A DNA stretch of 63,104 nucleotides from Fimbriimonas sp. (GCA_029866005.1 JARXAE010000019.1:1-63104); one strand, 5' to 3'; shown: positions 53,026 through 61,910, numbered from the stretch's first letter. Notes: generated from the sequence alone by a model not told the origin. A program made the numbers and translations.

Positions 53026-53451
53026 ATGGTACGCACAGGCAGCGCCGAATGGAACGGCGGAATTTTCGACGGAAAGGGAACAGTCTCCACCGAGACCGGA
53101 ACCCTCAGCAACGCCCCCTACTCCTTCGTCTCTCGATTTGAAGAAGGTCAAGGAACCAACCCGGAAGAGCACCTCGGAGCCGCCCACGCTGGATGCTTCA
53201 GCATGGCTCTCAGCGGAGTCCTCGGCGGGCACAAGCTCGTAGCCGACTACATCCGAACCTCGGCTGCAGTCAGCGTGGTCAAGGTTGAAGGCGGCTTCGC
53301 CATCGATAAAATCCACCTTACCGTCGAAGCCTCAATCCCTGGTGCCACCGCCGAGCAGTTCGCCGAGTGCGCCGCCACCGCAAAGGCCGGCTGCCCTGTC
53401 TCCAAGCTCTTCACCGGTGCCGAAATCACCCTTGACGCTAAGCTTGCTTAA
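53026..53451 (+). CDS. osmC: OsmC-family peroxiredoxin
   Basis: This 141-residue OsmC has the two redox Cys residues in A-H-A-G-C-F and A-G-C-P-V-S. It reduces organic hydroperoxides in the cytosol. ATG 53026 is preferred over GTG 53023, because MVRTGSAEW is the common OsmC start. It lies 57 bp before the GH31 gene, which has its own start box. Confidence 0.93.
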   Translation: MVRTGSAEWNGGIFDGKGTVSTETGTLSNAPYSFVSRFEEGQGTNPEEHLGAAHAGCFSMALSGVLGGHKLVADYIRTSAAVSVVKVEGGFAIDKIHLTVEASIPGATAEQFAECAATAKAGCPVSKLFTGAEITLDAKLA

Positions 53452-53495
53452 CGAAAACCCCGGGGCGAACCCGAGAAGAATCACCCAGAATCAAA

Positions 53496-53501
53496 TAAAC
53501 T
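53496..53501 (+). promoter_or_regulatory. -10-like hexamer TAAACT for the GH31 gene
   Basis: TAAACT ends 7 nt before ATG 53509. AAAGGG also precedes the ATG but too close for a normal Shine-Dalgarno. Confidence 0.42.
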
Positions 53502-53508
53502 AAAGGGA

Positions 53509-55824
53509 ATGTTCTTCTCCAAATCGCCCCACCCGGCGAATTTTCGATTCCTCAACAGCTTCAATGTCGAAACTGGAGAACTCAAAGACGCCCAAAAGAC
53601 CTTCCATGCAAGCCTAAACAGCTTCACCGGAGACGTCTTCCACATCCAAATTCAAGACCAAAAGCTTTGGGGCGAGAACCGCGCCATCGTCCCCCTCAAC
53701 GAGCCAACCCACCACGACAGCAAAAAAGTCGAAGTCAACGCCAAAGGCGAAATCCTGATCAAGGGACCGAAAAACAAAACCCTCCTCAAAGGTCAATTTG
53801 GAGTCCTCGGCGAGCACTCCCTCTGGTCGTTCGAACTCTCTGACCAAGCCCAATTCTTCGGCATGGGCGAAAAGTATTTCGGCCAGCAAGAACTCAGCGG
53901 CTATCGCGCCAAGTTCTGGAACACCGACGTCTGGTCCGACTTCCACTGGGCGCAATGGGGCAACAACCCCGCCGATCCCCCCTACTACACCGCCCCCTAC
54001 GTCGCCGCAAAAATCGGCGAAACCTACGTCGGATTCCTCCTCCACAACCCCTCTCCCGCCTTCATCGAGACCCCCGGCGTCGACGACTCCCGCGTCTTCG
54101 TCGAGTGGCAGCGCACCTCCCCCAACCTCATCCTTGGCAACGAAGGCGGCGAGCCAAACCTCTGGATCATCGTCGGTCCAACTCTCCCCGAGCTCACCCG
54201 CAAGCTCCAAAAGCTCGTTGGCGTCACCCCGCTCCCGCCCCTCTGGAGCCTCGGCTACCACCAATCCAAATGGGGCTACGAAGGCCACGACGACCTCCTC
54301 AAGCTCGACGCTGAGTTCACCAAACACCAAATCCCCTGCGATGGCCTTTGGCTCGACCTCGACTACATGCGCGACTACCGCATCTTCACCGTCAGCAAAG
54401 ACAAATTCCCCAACGGCCCCCAAGAAACCGCTGACGAACTCACCAAAACCGGCAGAAGAATCGTCCCCATCATCGACCCCGGCGTCAAAAAGGATCCCGG
54501 CTACGACGTCTACGATGACGGTCTGAAGAACAACGCCTTCTGCCAAACCAGCGAAGGCAACCCCTACGTCGGCCTCGTCTGGCCAGGCGAAACCGTCTTC
54601 CCCGACTTCACCCAAGACAAAGTTCGCCAATGGTGGGCAGGATATGCCAAACAATTCCGGCAATCAGGATTCGGCGCCTGCTGGGTCGATATGAACGACC
54701 CCTCCACCGGCCCCGTCGACCCCTACGAGATGTGGTTCAACAACGGCAAAGACCACCACAACAAACACCGAAACCAGTACGCCCTCGGAATGCAGCAAGC
54801 CACATTTGAAGGCTTCAAGCAAGCCAAACCCAACGAGCGCCCATTCATCCTCTCCCGATCCGGCTTCATCGGCAGCAGCCGTTACGCCGCCATTTGGACC
54901 GGCGATAACTGCAGCAACTACTTCTATCTCGCCAACTCAATCCCCTGCAGCATCGGCCTCAGCCTCAGCGGACAGCCGTTCGCCGGAATGGATATCGGCG
55001 GCTTCGGCGGCGACGTCACCGACGAGCTCATGGTCGATTGGATCAAGCTCGCCTTCCTCTTCCCGTTCGCAAGGAACCACAACGGAAAAGGGAACCGCGA
55101 CCAAGAGCCGTTCGCCTTCAAAGCCCCGGTTATGTCGGTCATCCGCCGCTACATCCGCCTGCGCTACAAGCTCCTGCCCTACATCTACAACCTCTTCATC
55201 CAGCAGGAAGAAGCCGGCGACCCCATCCTCCGCCCCGTCCTCTACCACTACCCCGTAGCCGGAAACGAGAAGCTCGACGACCAGTTCATGATCGGCGACG
55301 CAATCCTCCAGGCCCCCTTCGTCAACGAAGAGAAGTCCCGAAAGGTCACTCTCCCCGGAACCCAGAAGTGGTACGACGCCCGCACCGGCGAATGGCTCGC
55401 CCCCGGCGAACTCATCGTCAAACGAGGAAGAGAAGAAACCGCCCTCTTCATCCGTGAAGGCGCAATCCTCCCCATGCAGCCCGGAACGCCTACCACCACC
55501 GAGAAGGAGATGATGGGCGTCAACTTCCACATCTTCGTCCCCGAAGACTGGACCGGCGAAACCACCTACACCTACAAAGCCGACGACGGCCTCACCTACG
55601 ATTACCAAAAAGGCATCCGCTCCGCGGTCCGCCTCACCGTGGTCGGGGCCAAAGGCCACCTCATCCTCAACCTCGAAGAACTAGCCGACGACCACGGCCC
55701 CATCAACCCCACCTTCGTAGTTCACGGCAACCCCAAGAGCGTCAAACTCAAAGGCCAAAACCTGCCGACCAAGCCAGGGCGAGTGATGCTGACGGGACGG
55801 GGTCTGAGTGTTCAGGTGAGCTAG
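53509..55824 (+). CDS. GH31-family alpha-glucosidase
   Basis: This 771-residue cytosolic enzyme has the GH31 core. W-L-D-L-D-Y-M opens the barrel, the nucleophile region reads C-W-V-D-M-N-D-P (most relatives have D-M-N-E-P), and the acid/base region W-T-G-D-N follows. It releases terminal alpha-glucosyl residues. There is no signal peptide. A 1-bp gap separates it from a small membrane protein gene that probably shares its transcript. Confidence 0.93.
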   Translation: MFFSKSPHPANFRFLNSFNVETGELKDAQKTFHASLNSFTGDVFHIQIQDQKLWGENRAIVPLNEPTHHDSKKVEVNAKGEILIKGPKNKTLLKGQFGVLGEHSLWSFELSDQAQFFGMGEKYFGQQELSGYRAKFWNTDVWSDFHWAQWGNNPADPPYYTAPYVAAKIGETYVGFLLHNPSPAFIETPGVDDSRVFVEWQRTSPNLILGNEGGEPNLWIIVGPTLPELTRKLQKLVGVTPLPPLWSLGYHQSKWGYEGHDDLLKLDAEFTKHQIPCDGLWLDLDYMRDYRIFTVSKDKFPNGPQETADELTKTGRRIVPIIDPGVKKDPGYDVYDDGLKNNAFCQTSEGNPYVGLVWPGETVFPDFTQDKVRQWWAGYAKQFRQSGFGACWVDMNDPSTGPVDPYEMWFNNGKDHHNKHRNQYALGMQQATFEGFKQAKPNERPFILSRSGFIGSSRYAAIWTGDNCSNYFYLANSIPCSIGLSLSGQPFAGMDIGGFGGDVTDELMVDWIKLAFLFPFARNHNGKGNRDQEPFAFKAPVMSVIRRYIRLRYKLLPYIYNLFIQQEEAGDPILRPVLYHYPVAGNEKLDDQFMIGDAILQAPFVNEEKSRKVTLPGTQKWYDARTGEWLAPGELIVKRGREETALFIREGAILPMQPGTPTTTEKEMMGVNFHIFVPEDWTGETTYTYKADDGLTYDYQKGIRSAVRLTVVGAKGHLILNLEELADDHGPINPTFVVHGNPKSVKLKGQNLPTKPGRVMLTGRGLSVQVS

Positions 55825-55825
55825 A

Positions 55826-56545
55826 GTGGGAAGCAAGATCGAGCAGTTCTTCCGTTGGTTCGACGGGCTCCTGAGCCCCCCGACGCGGGGCGGACTGGCG
55901 ATGATTGGTGCTTGGACCATCGTGCTCGCAGTTTGCTATGCCCTCGGCAAGCGGGCGATGGCCAAGGAAGTCGCCGTTCAACAGCAACCTGGCGACACTG
56001 AAGACGATCCCGTGACGATGACGGTCGAATCATGGAGTCCAATGGAGGAGTCCGCATCCAAGTACATCAAAGTCGTCAACATTGTCAAAGAGATCAAACT
56101 TCCTAAGGGGGAAGCTCCTTCGAACTTCGAAGAAGTCCTCCGCTTCCCGAGCTATAAGCATCGACTCGAACTGATGAAATCCGGGGAATACCAGGCGCTC
56201 GTCAATACGAGGTGGATCGAAATGGAGTGGTTCCCCTTTGATCCAGGAACCCGCCTCGACTTCTATGGGGATCACCTGGGACGATTGGAGCAAAGAGGAG
56301 AGTGTTATTGGTTCCTATGGCGCTTGGTCAACGCCTCGACCCTTCAGACTCGCATGCTAGTCGAATTCGGGAATCAGTATGGCGATGCCCCCGAACCTTG
56401 GTGGTGCCTCGATCCTTCAGATTCTACTGGTCCGGAGGAATGGGAAACCCACCAAATCAGGTTTGAAGAAACCAAAATAGACACCCGAGACGCGCCGTCT
56501 GTGATCCTGCTCGGATTCGGAGCCGAGCCGTTGCGTTGCAGCTAG
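55826..56545 (+). CDS. Uncharacterised single-pass membrane protein
   Basis: This 239-residue protein has one transmembrane helix near the N-terminus (about 22-44) and a Trp-rich soluble domain with several Trp/Cys residues in its last third. The start is GTG with AGGTGA upstream, 1 bp after the GH31 stop, so it belongs to that operon. No known domain was recognised. Confidence 0.6.
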   Translation: MGSKIEQFFRWFDGLLSPPTRGGLAMIGAWTIVLAVCYALGKRAMAKEVAVQQQPGDTEDDPVTMTVESWSPMEESASKYIKVVNIVKEIKLPKGEAPSNFEEVLRFPSYKHRLELMKSGEYQALVNTRWIEMEWFPFDPGTRLDFYGDHLGRLEQRGECYWFLWRLVNASTLQTRMLVEFGNQYGDAPEPWWCLDPSDSTGPEEWETHQIRFEETKIDTRDAPSVILLGFGAEPLRCS

Positions 56546-56605
56546 TCCCTGCGCGGGCGCGTAGAGGGTCAAGAGTTTCCAGCCTGCTAGACTTTTGAAC
56601 TGGTG

Positions 56606-56806
56606 ATGCTCGCAGCCCCTGTTCTGGTACTTCCCGTACATTCGCCTATCGAAGCCGACCGTTTGGTTCGGCAGGTACGAACCACATATTCGGGATGCAA
56701 GACCTATCGCGATTCCGGAACCCAAACCATATGGAGGATCGACAGCAAGGGGACGAGCCAATTCGTGGGCTGGGTAAGGGATTGGCGTCTCGGGTGGCAC
56801 TGGTAA
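56606..56806 (+). pseudogene. Possible truncated exported protein (LolA-like start)
   Basis: This 66-residue frame begins with a hydrophobic signal-like start. R-T-T-Y-S-G-C-K-T-Y-R-D-S-G follows, a pattern seen at the start of outer-membrane lipoprotein-sorting-like (LolA-fold) proteins, which are normally 200 residues or more. It then stops inside an inverted repeat. A short genuine protein cannot be excluded. Confidence 0.35.
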
Positions 56807-56852
56807 GCCCGAGCACTGAGAATCTTTACCCTTCGATGTTGGCTTACCAGTG
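56798..56852. repeat. 12-bp perfect inverted repeat with 31-nt spacer
   Basis: CACTGGTAAGCC (56798-56809) and GGCTTACCAGTG (56841-56852) are exact complements. The left arm includes the stop of the relic frame. Confidence 0.7.
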
Positions 56853-56899
56853 AACAGCCTTTCGCTCAAGCCAAGATATCTTGAAGTTGATGCCTCGAT

Positions 56900-56923
56900 G
56901 CCTCGGGATACTTATCCCGAGGC
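56900..56923. terminator. 11-bp perfect hairpin downstream of the prepilin gene
   Basis: GCCTCGGGATA and TATCCCGAGGC pair around a 2-nt loop, 59 bp past the prepilin stop. There is no T-run on either strand, so intrinsic termination is uncertain. Confidence 0.45.
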
Positions 56924-56982
56924 TCTACAACTGAAAAGGTCGTCACTCAAGTAACAGACCATCCGCCACCAGCGTAACCCTT

Positions 56983-58044
56983 CTAGTTGCACCGAGGGTG
57001 TGGACCCTCGACATCAGTCGTCCAGTAACAGATGTCGCCCATCGTCTGCTGGTACGGAAGATTCTTGGCGTGACCATCGATGAACGCCGCGTTAAACCGG
57101 CCCTCGTGACGAGAAATCGCATCCGCAACAAACTTTGACGACGGCGGAGTCGTGGAAGCGGTCACGTACTTCGGGTTTGATCCCGTGTGCGAATAGCTCC
57201 CCGCACCCTGGTTAGCCCAGAAGCTGACGAAATAGGGGCTCTGGTTCGCCGTGACGGTGCCACCAATCAGTTGGAAATACTCGGCATTGGTTCCCCCCGC
57301 TGGTGGGCAAACTCCCGCCGTAAGGTGCGAACAGTTGGTGAAACCGGTAGCGTTCACGACATCGGGCCCAACCTTAAAGTAGCCACTGTCCATGAAGTAG
57401 ATGGTGCTCGCCGTTCGTGGAATGGAACTCGCGGTGACTCCCGTAGGCACAGTTGTCGAACCGCCCTTGCTCGCTACTGCGGTTGTAATCCAACCGAAGT
57501 TTGTCCCGTAGCTGTTTTGTCCGCCGTAGTTCTGAGACGCCTGCGCGCCGACTCCGGGAGTGAAATTGATAGCGATTCCGCTACCCGGGTAGAACGTGTT
57601 CTTCGAGTCAGAATCGTTGAACATCGCGTAACTCTTGGTGTAAGGGTAAAGCGTATACGCCCAGAATTGTCTCTGATTGGCCGGGGAAGAAGCCGCTCCG
57701 CCGGAGATATTCTTGTTCGACTGATCGGGTGCGTCTTTGCTGAGCTGCCCGTTCGAAATGTACGCTTCGCAAACGGATGTGGCACTGTAGCCGTTGTCTT
57801 CATCGCCACCGCAATTAAAGCGGTCGCTGAAATACGCCTCGTCGTTGTCCACCAAATAGAGGTGTGTCGCAGTTCCAATCTGCTTGATATTGCTCAGACA
57901 CGATGTGCGCTTGGCGGCCGCTTTGGAGCGCGCAAACACTGGGAACAAGATTGCCGCCAGGATCGCGATAATCGCAATCACCACAAGCAACTCGATGAGC
58001 GTGAAAGCTCGGTTGGGATTTTGGATTAGTCGGCGATCAGTCAT
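56983..58044 (-). CDS. Type IV prepilin-like protein, H-X9-DG (DUF1559) type
   Basis: This 353-residue protein has a type III signal: [16 protein letters not shown] preceded by a short basic leader. Methylation would be on Phe after cleavage before F-T-L-I-E. It ends in the family signature [12 protein letters not shown]. Such proteins abound in Planctomycetota and Armatimonadota. The body is Gly/Ser/Tyr-rich with several Cys. The start is ATG 58044 (an in-frame TTG lies one codon earlier), with a GGAG-rich tract upstream. Confidence 0.93.
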   Translation of the reverse strand: MTDRRLIQNPNRAFTLIELLVVIAIIAILAAILFPVFARSKAAAKRTSCLSNIKQIGTATHLYLVDNDEAYFSDRFNCGGDEDNGYSATSVCEAYISNGQLSKDAPDQSNKNISGGAASSPANQRQFWAYTLYPYTKSYAMFNDSDSKNTFYPGSGIAINFTPGVGAQASQNYGGQNSYGTNFGWITTAVASKGGSTTVPTGVTASSIPRTASTIYFMDSGYFKVGPDVVNATGFTNCSHLTAGVCPPAGGTNAEYFQLIGGTVTANQSPYFVSFWANQGAGSYSHTGSNPKYVTASTTPPSSKFVADAISRHEGRFNAAFIDGHAKNLPYQQTMGDICYWTTDVEGPHPRCN

Positions 58045-58176
58045 CAAGAGTTTCCCCGCGCTCCTACATGGTGTCGTAAGCCTTGGGAACCTGCCCTGAG
58101 CTTAACTGAATCATAACACTTGCGTCGAATGGGTAAAGAATCAAACCTCGCCTACCGGTGACCCGCCTTTCGGCTC

Positions 58177-58908
58177 TCAATTCACTACCGGACAAGCCCA
58201 CCCATCAAATTCCCCGCCATGCCCCGCAGCCAACGCTTCTAGCTCCAAGACCAACAGACCCATCCGCGAAGGCTCAATCGCCGTCTCCTTCACAAACTCG
58301 CACCAGAACTCACCCGGAGCCGGGTCCCATTTGCCCTGCTTTCCAAGCACATACCCCTGAGCAAACACCTCCCCCAAAAAAGCCTCCCGCCCAGAATCCG
58401 TTGGAAAGTTGGCCGCAAAATCCACCGGACGAGGCACATTGTGCTGATCGCCATGCTCTCGCAGTTGGGTGTATAGACGGAAGTACCGAGATATCGCCAA
58501 CTCGACCTCCGTCGGAGCAAGTCCAGATTCGTACCACTCCCACGCGTTCACGCATGGTGCCGAGAGAGTAAAGGCCTCCCTCTTGAACAATCTCGTCTTA
58601 ACTGTTACAGGAGCCATCTGGGCCGTCTTAGACGCGAAGAGAAGGACTGTCCGACCATTGCCAGTGACATGTCCCAAGAAGGCCGCCCCGGGCCGAACCG
58701 CCAGTTCAAGTTTGACTTCAGTTTTTGAAATACGATCATGCTCCGAGACATTAGCAGGAAGCCCTTTTGGTCCGGCCGAATACTCCATCGTGAGAGTGAG
58801 CAAGAATGGAAACTGCTGGCGTACAACCTCGACATCCGCCCGAATCATGCCCATGATAGGGCGCGTATCAGGGTCTCGGTGGTAAGAGACCAACTGCAGA
58901 TTGTTCAT
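58177..58908 (-). CDS. DUF695-RraB two-domain protein
   Basis: This 243-residue protein has an N-terminal DUF695-like half (about 1-120, opening with P-I-M-G-M-I-R-A-D). A C-terminal RraB-like domain (about 150-225) has H-G-D-Q then R-P-V-D-F and A-F-L-G-E-V-F. RraB proteins inhibit RNase E in E. coli; whether this fusion does so is unknown. ATG 58908 is used because TAAAAA or AAAAAT lies 6-7 nt upstream. The TTG 6 codons earlier is less likely. Confidence 0.78.
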   Translation of the reverse strand: MNNLQLVSYHRDPDTRPIMGMIRADVEVVRQQFPFLLTLTMEYSAGPKGLPANVSEHDRISKTEVKLELAVRPGAAFLGHVTGNGRTVLLFASKTAQMAPVTVKTRLFKREAFTLSAPCVNAWEWYESGLAPTEVELAISRYFRLYTQLREHGDQHNVPRPVDFAANFPTDSGREAFLGEVFAQGYVLGKQGKWDPAPGEFWCEFVKETAIEPSRMGLLVLELEALAAGHGGEFDGWACPVVN

Positions 58909-58939
58909 GCACGGATTTTTACCCAAATGTCTCAGACCC

Positions 58940-58982
58940 GGTTGACAAACATCTCAAAACTCCGCGTTACAAGTGATGATTG
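58940..58982 (+). repeat. Promoter-like direct repeat, copy A (TTGACA core)
   Basis: This 43-bp segment matches 60903-60945 at 31 of 43 positions without gaps, including an identical 12-bp start GGTTGACAAACA and a shared TGATGAT near the end. TTGACA is the consensus -35 hexamer. The -10 is poor. Confidence 0.6.
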
Positions 58983-59222
58983 TTTTATTTTTGAAGTGCC
59001 ACAGCAAAGTTCGAGGCTCAATTGTTTTGAAATCGCCAACCCGCGCACAAAGCACCTCCAACCCCACCCTTCACGGAGGCATCCCACTTGAGTCCACCCA
59101 TCACCCTGTATCCGAATCCTATCGAATCCAATGTGCCCACTTTGGGACACCGACAATAGAGGGGCAACGAGCTGAAGTTGCTTCGTAACGAGTGTCCTGA
59201 AACAGATCGACCCCGATCGGGT

Positions 59223-59228
59223 TACAAT
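59223..59228 (+). promoter_or_regulatory. -10-like hexamer TACAAT for the tandem esterase gene
   Basis: TACAAT ends 5 nt before ATG 59234. Confidence 0.45.
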
Positions 59229-59233
59229 GGCTC

Positions 59234-60889
59234 ATGACTTCGAAGCCAATGCTTCACTTGCTCGGCCTAATTCTGGCATGCACGACGACGGCAAACACGT
59301 CGCAGTCGGATACAAAAACCCTCCGAGTCTTCATTTTCGCGGGCCAGTCAAACATGGTCGGCTCCCACTCACGAGCAACCGACATCAAGCTCTTCCCACC
59401 CTTCGCCAGACTCGATCAGCCCCAAGAGAACGTGATGTACTCATACTCCATCGGGCGAGAGGAAATGAACTCTTCCAACGGCTGGACGACTCTCAAGCCT
59501 CTCGGAAACGTCATCGGCCCCGAGGTCAGCTTCGCCCACACAGTAGCACGAGCAACTAAGGCTCCGATCGCTATCATCAAGTGCGCCTCCGGAGGCACCA
59601 CCCTTGGCGAGGACTGGAATCCCGACTCACCCGGCGGGTTCAAGCTTTACCCCCTCGCCCTCCAACTCATCCGATCCTCCCTTGCCGAGCTCGACCGAAA
59701 GGGAATCCGGTACCGCGTCGAAGGCTTCATGTGGCACCAGGGCGAAAATGACATGTTTAGCCGGGATTACAAGCCCGCGTACTCCAAAAACCTCAAGAAC
59801 TTCCTCGCCAGCTGGCGCCGAGACCTCAACCTCCCCAAACTCAACTTCTACATCGGTGAGCTCTGCACAAAGACGGTTTGGGGCATGGATAACCGCGAAA
59901 ACATGCACGCGATCCGAACCGCCCAAAAGGCGGTTACCGCCGAAGACCCTAATGCCGAGTACATCCGCACCTCGCAAAACGCCGTCGAGATCGACGACAA
60001 TGCCGGACTGCACTACCACTACGGAACCCTCGGCCAGCTCCAGCACGGCGAAGGCTACGCAAATGCCTATCTCCAAAAGATCGGCAAGCTGGTCCCTCGA
60101 ACCCGCCCACTCAAGACTTGGCCGTTCCGCAATTCCAGCCCCATCAAGCTCTTCATCCTCGCCGGACATCGCAACATGGAAGGCGAACGAGCCTTCCGAG
60201 CCGACCTTCTCACCTCCCCCGCAACCGCCGTCCTGGCCAAAGACAATCCCAAAATCCCTTTCAAATACAATCTAGGTGGCGGAACCACCATCTCCCGAGC
60301 CTGGGAACCCCTCGGCGTCGCCGGTGCATCCGAAACCTTCGGCCCCGAACTCAGCTTCGGTCACCAACTCCAAGCAGCATCGGTCGGAAACTTCGCCATC
60401 GCCAAGTTCACCCACAGTGGCTCCCAAATCAACGACTGGACCCCCGCCGGCACTTCCGCCACCGATCAGAACCAGTACAAACCCTTCATTGACTTCGTCA
60501 AGCAATCCATCAAAGAGCTTCAGGCGAAGGGTCACCAAGTCGAGCTTGTTGGAATCTTCTACCACCTCGGCGAAAACGATCTCGCTTACGGCCCGTACCG
60601 ACGTCAAGCCAGCAAGTGGCTAAAAGAAACCGTCAGCCAAAGCCGAATCGACTTGGCCGATCCTAAACTCAAATGGTTCGTCAGCCAACAGGCCCCCTCG
60701 GAAACCCCGGGACCCAAAGAGCCGAAAATCGAAGACGAACTCGCTGCCATCACCGCCGCTGACCCCTCGTTCATCCACGTCCCCACAACAGACATCCCCA
60801 AACAGCGCGAGAAGATCGTCTTCACCGCATCGGGAATCGTAAAACTAGGCGAGATCCTTGCCCAGGGCTACCTGTCAAAGCGACACTGA
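59234..60889 (+). CDS. Tandem sialate-O-acetylesterase-like (SASA/CE6) protein with a degenerate second domain
   Basis: This 551-residue exported protein has a signal peptide and two SGNH-type SASA domains split near residue 298. Domain 1 is intact: A-G-Q-S39-N-M nucleophile, W-H168-Q-G-E-N-D and a late D-N-A-G-L-H. Domain 2 keeps the fold pattern and Y-H-L-G-E-N-D. The nucleophile motif reads G-H-R313-N-M (Ser replaced by Arg), and the late Asp-His block is changed (R-E-K-I-V-F). So only one active esterase is expected. The substrate is probably an acetylated glycan. Confidence 0.85.
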   Translation: MTSKPMLHLLGLILACTTTANTSQSDTKTLRVFIFAGQSNMVGSHSRATDIKLFPPFARLDQPQENVMYSYSIGREEMNSSNGWTTLKPLGNVIGPEVSFAHTVARATKAPIAIIKCASGGTTLGEDWNPDSPGGFKLYPLALQLIRSSLAELDRKGIRYRVEGFMWHQGENDMFSRDYKPAYSKNLKNFLASWRRDLNLPKLNFYIGELCTKTVWGMDNRENMHAIRTAQKAVTAEDPNAEYIRTSQNAVEIDDNAGLHYHYGTLGQLQHGEGYANAYLQKIGKLVPRTRPLKTWPFRNSSPIKLFILAGHRNMEGERAFRADLLTSPATAVLAKDNPKIPFKYNLGGGTTISRAWEPLGVAGASETFGPELSFGHQLQAASVGNFAIAKFTHSGSQINDWTPAGTSATDQNQYKPFIDFVKQSIKELQAKGHQVELVGIFYHLGENDLAYGPYRRQASKWLKETVSQSRIDLADPKLKWFVSQQAPSETPGPKEPKIEDELAAITAADPSFIHVPTTDIPKQREKIVFTASGIVKLGEILAQGYLSKRH

Positions 60890-61092
60890 TTAATTTAAAC
60901 AAGGTTGACAAACACCCCCAAACTTCGACTGTTAGTTGATGATCGAATCGTTAGAAGTCTCATGCATCAGCACCGCTCTTGACCGGCATCCTCAGCCTCT
61001 AAATGCTCACAAAAGCGCGCCCATTAGCGCCCCACGTTCGACCAAAAGTGAGAGCAGTTTGAACCTAGACTGCCCCTCAAACTCTACACACG
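60890..61092. other. 203-bp gap with promoter-like repeat copy B
   Basis: This gap contains repeat copy B (60903-60945), pointing toward the convergent M23 gene. A short frame starting nearby runs into the M23 3' end and is not supported as a protein. A small RNA is possible. Confidence 0.4.
60903..60945 (+). repeat. Promoter-like direct repeat, copy B (TTGACA core)
   Basis: This is the partner of copy A at 58940-58982, with the 12-bp start identical and 31 of 43 bases matching. It faces a region without a plausible protein gene and antisense to the M23 gene. Confidence 0.6.
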
Positions 61093-61881
61093 TTAAGGTG
61101 CGTAACGGTTCCGTAAAACCAACATCGCCTTTGGCGACATCCCCTTCCCAACCTCCGGAATCTTTCCGATGACCAGACAGAAATCGCCCACCTTCGGCAC
61201 CAACTCACAATCCGAATACTTCAAATACCGCCGGGTAAATCGCGAAATCCCTGCCGCAACGCCTGCCGAATCCACCGTCCCCCCCAAGTCGATCTTCACG
61301 TACCCCTTCTCCGGATTTACCTCCCGAACCTCGCCATCCCAGCGAATCTCATCCTCGTGCAAAGGAACAAACTCTGGCCGCTCCGGATAGTGCTCCGAAC
61401 ACTCCAACCGCCGAGCTGAAGTCAAAGCCGAAAACGCGTTAACAACCCCAAGGTCCTTCAACCAAAGCTCAAAGTGCAAGTGCGAAACCGTCTCCTCTGC
61501 ATTCCCGCTATCACCCAGATAAGCCACAAACTGCCCCGCCCGAACCGGAACCCCCGCCCAAACCCCCGGCGCCATCGAATACTCATCCCCGCCGAGCCCG
61601 TCATCCGTCCCCGGAGAATCATTGTTCAAATGGTAGTAGTTCAGCGAGACCCCATCCTCGCAACGGATCCCCGATCCGTTCAAAGCCGAACCGTACCAAA
61701 CCCCGTCCCTTGCCGCCACCAACGGCCTCATCTTCTCCGCTGGCAAATCCTGCCCGATATGAGTCCGCCCCCCGCCCCTCGGCGCACCCCAAGTATCGGT
61801 CCAAGTCACCGCACCCAAAACCGGAAAGGTAAGTGCAACATCCTGTCGTGGCAAAGCCATCAGAGCCATCCATGGCAACAT
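61093..61881 (-). CDS. M23-family peptidase (LytM-like)
   Basis: This 262-residue exported protein has a short hydrophobic start. The zinc site of M23 peptidases is present: H-I-G-Q-D, Y-Y-H-L-N and H-L-H-F-E-L. It cleaves peptidoglycan crosslinks or regulates their cleavage. ATG 61881 is chosen because TACAAT ends 6 nt before it and the longer 5' frame lacks a signal start. It is divergent from the DUF1080 gene across 44 bp. Confidence 0.9.
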   Translation of the reverse strand: MLPWMALMALPRQDVALTFPVLGAVTWTDTWGAPRGGGRTHIGQDLPAEKMRPLVAARDGVWYGSALNGSGIRCEDGVSLNYYHLNNDSPGTDDGLGGDEYSMAPGVWAGVPVRAGQFVAYLGDSGNAEETVSHLHFELWLKDLGVVNAFSALTSARRLECSEHYPERPEFVPLHEDEIRWDGEVREVNPEKGYVKIDLGGTVDSAGVAAGISRFTRRYLKYSDCELVPKVGDFCLVIGKIPEVGKGMSPKAMLVLRNRYAP

Positions 61882-61887
61882 ACGCCT

Positions 61888-61893
61888 ATTGTA
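61888..61893 (-). promoter_or_regulatory. -10-like hexamer TACAAT for the M23 gene
   Basis: TACAAT on the minus strand ends 6 nt before ATG 61881. It decides the start against an in-frame ATG further upstream. Confidence 0.5.
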
Positions 61894-61910
61894 AAGCAAA
61901 TCCCAAAGAG

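Larger units (their letters stand above)
56546..56982. other. 437-bp gap with relic ORF and two hairpins
   Basis: Besides the possible gene remnant described separately, this gap holds a 12-bp inverted repeat (56798-56852) and an 11-bp hairpin (56900-56923) preceded by a tandem GATGCCTC. There is no convincing complete gene. The structures lie downstream of the minus-strand prepilin and could end its transcript. Confidence 0.5.
58909..59233. other. 325-bp gap with promoter-like repeat copy A
   Basis: This gap holds repeat copy A (58940-58982), a weak 71-codon frame that I do not support as a gene, and the -10 box of the esterase gene. Nothing else is recognised. Confidence 0.5.

Noticed and set aside
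53614-55659. Long minus-strand open frames antisense to the GH31 gene
   Set aside because: They are shadows of a GC-rich third-position-biased gene, with no start signals and no domains.
58045-58176. Possible c-di-GMP (GEMM-like) riboswitch before the prepilin gene
   Set aside because: A GCC-GAAA-GGC tetraloop and a CCGGTAGG string are present, but the conserved CACAGGGCAAACC core and the overall architecture are missing.
58973-59188. 71-codon frame after promoter-like repeat copy A
   Set aside because: No motif, no relation to the frame after copy B, and composition typical of non-coding sequence.
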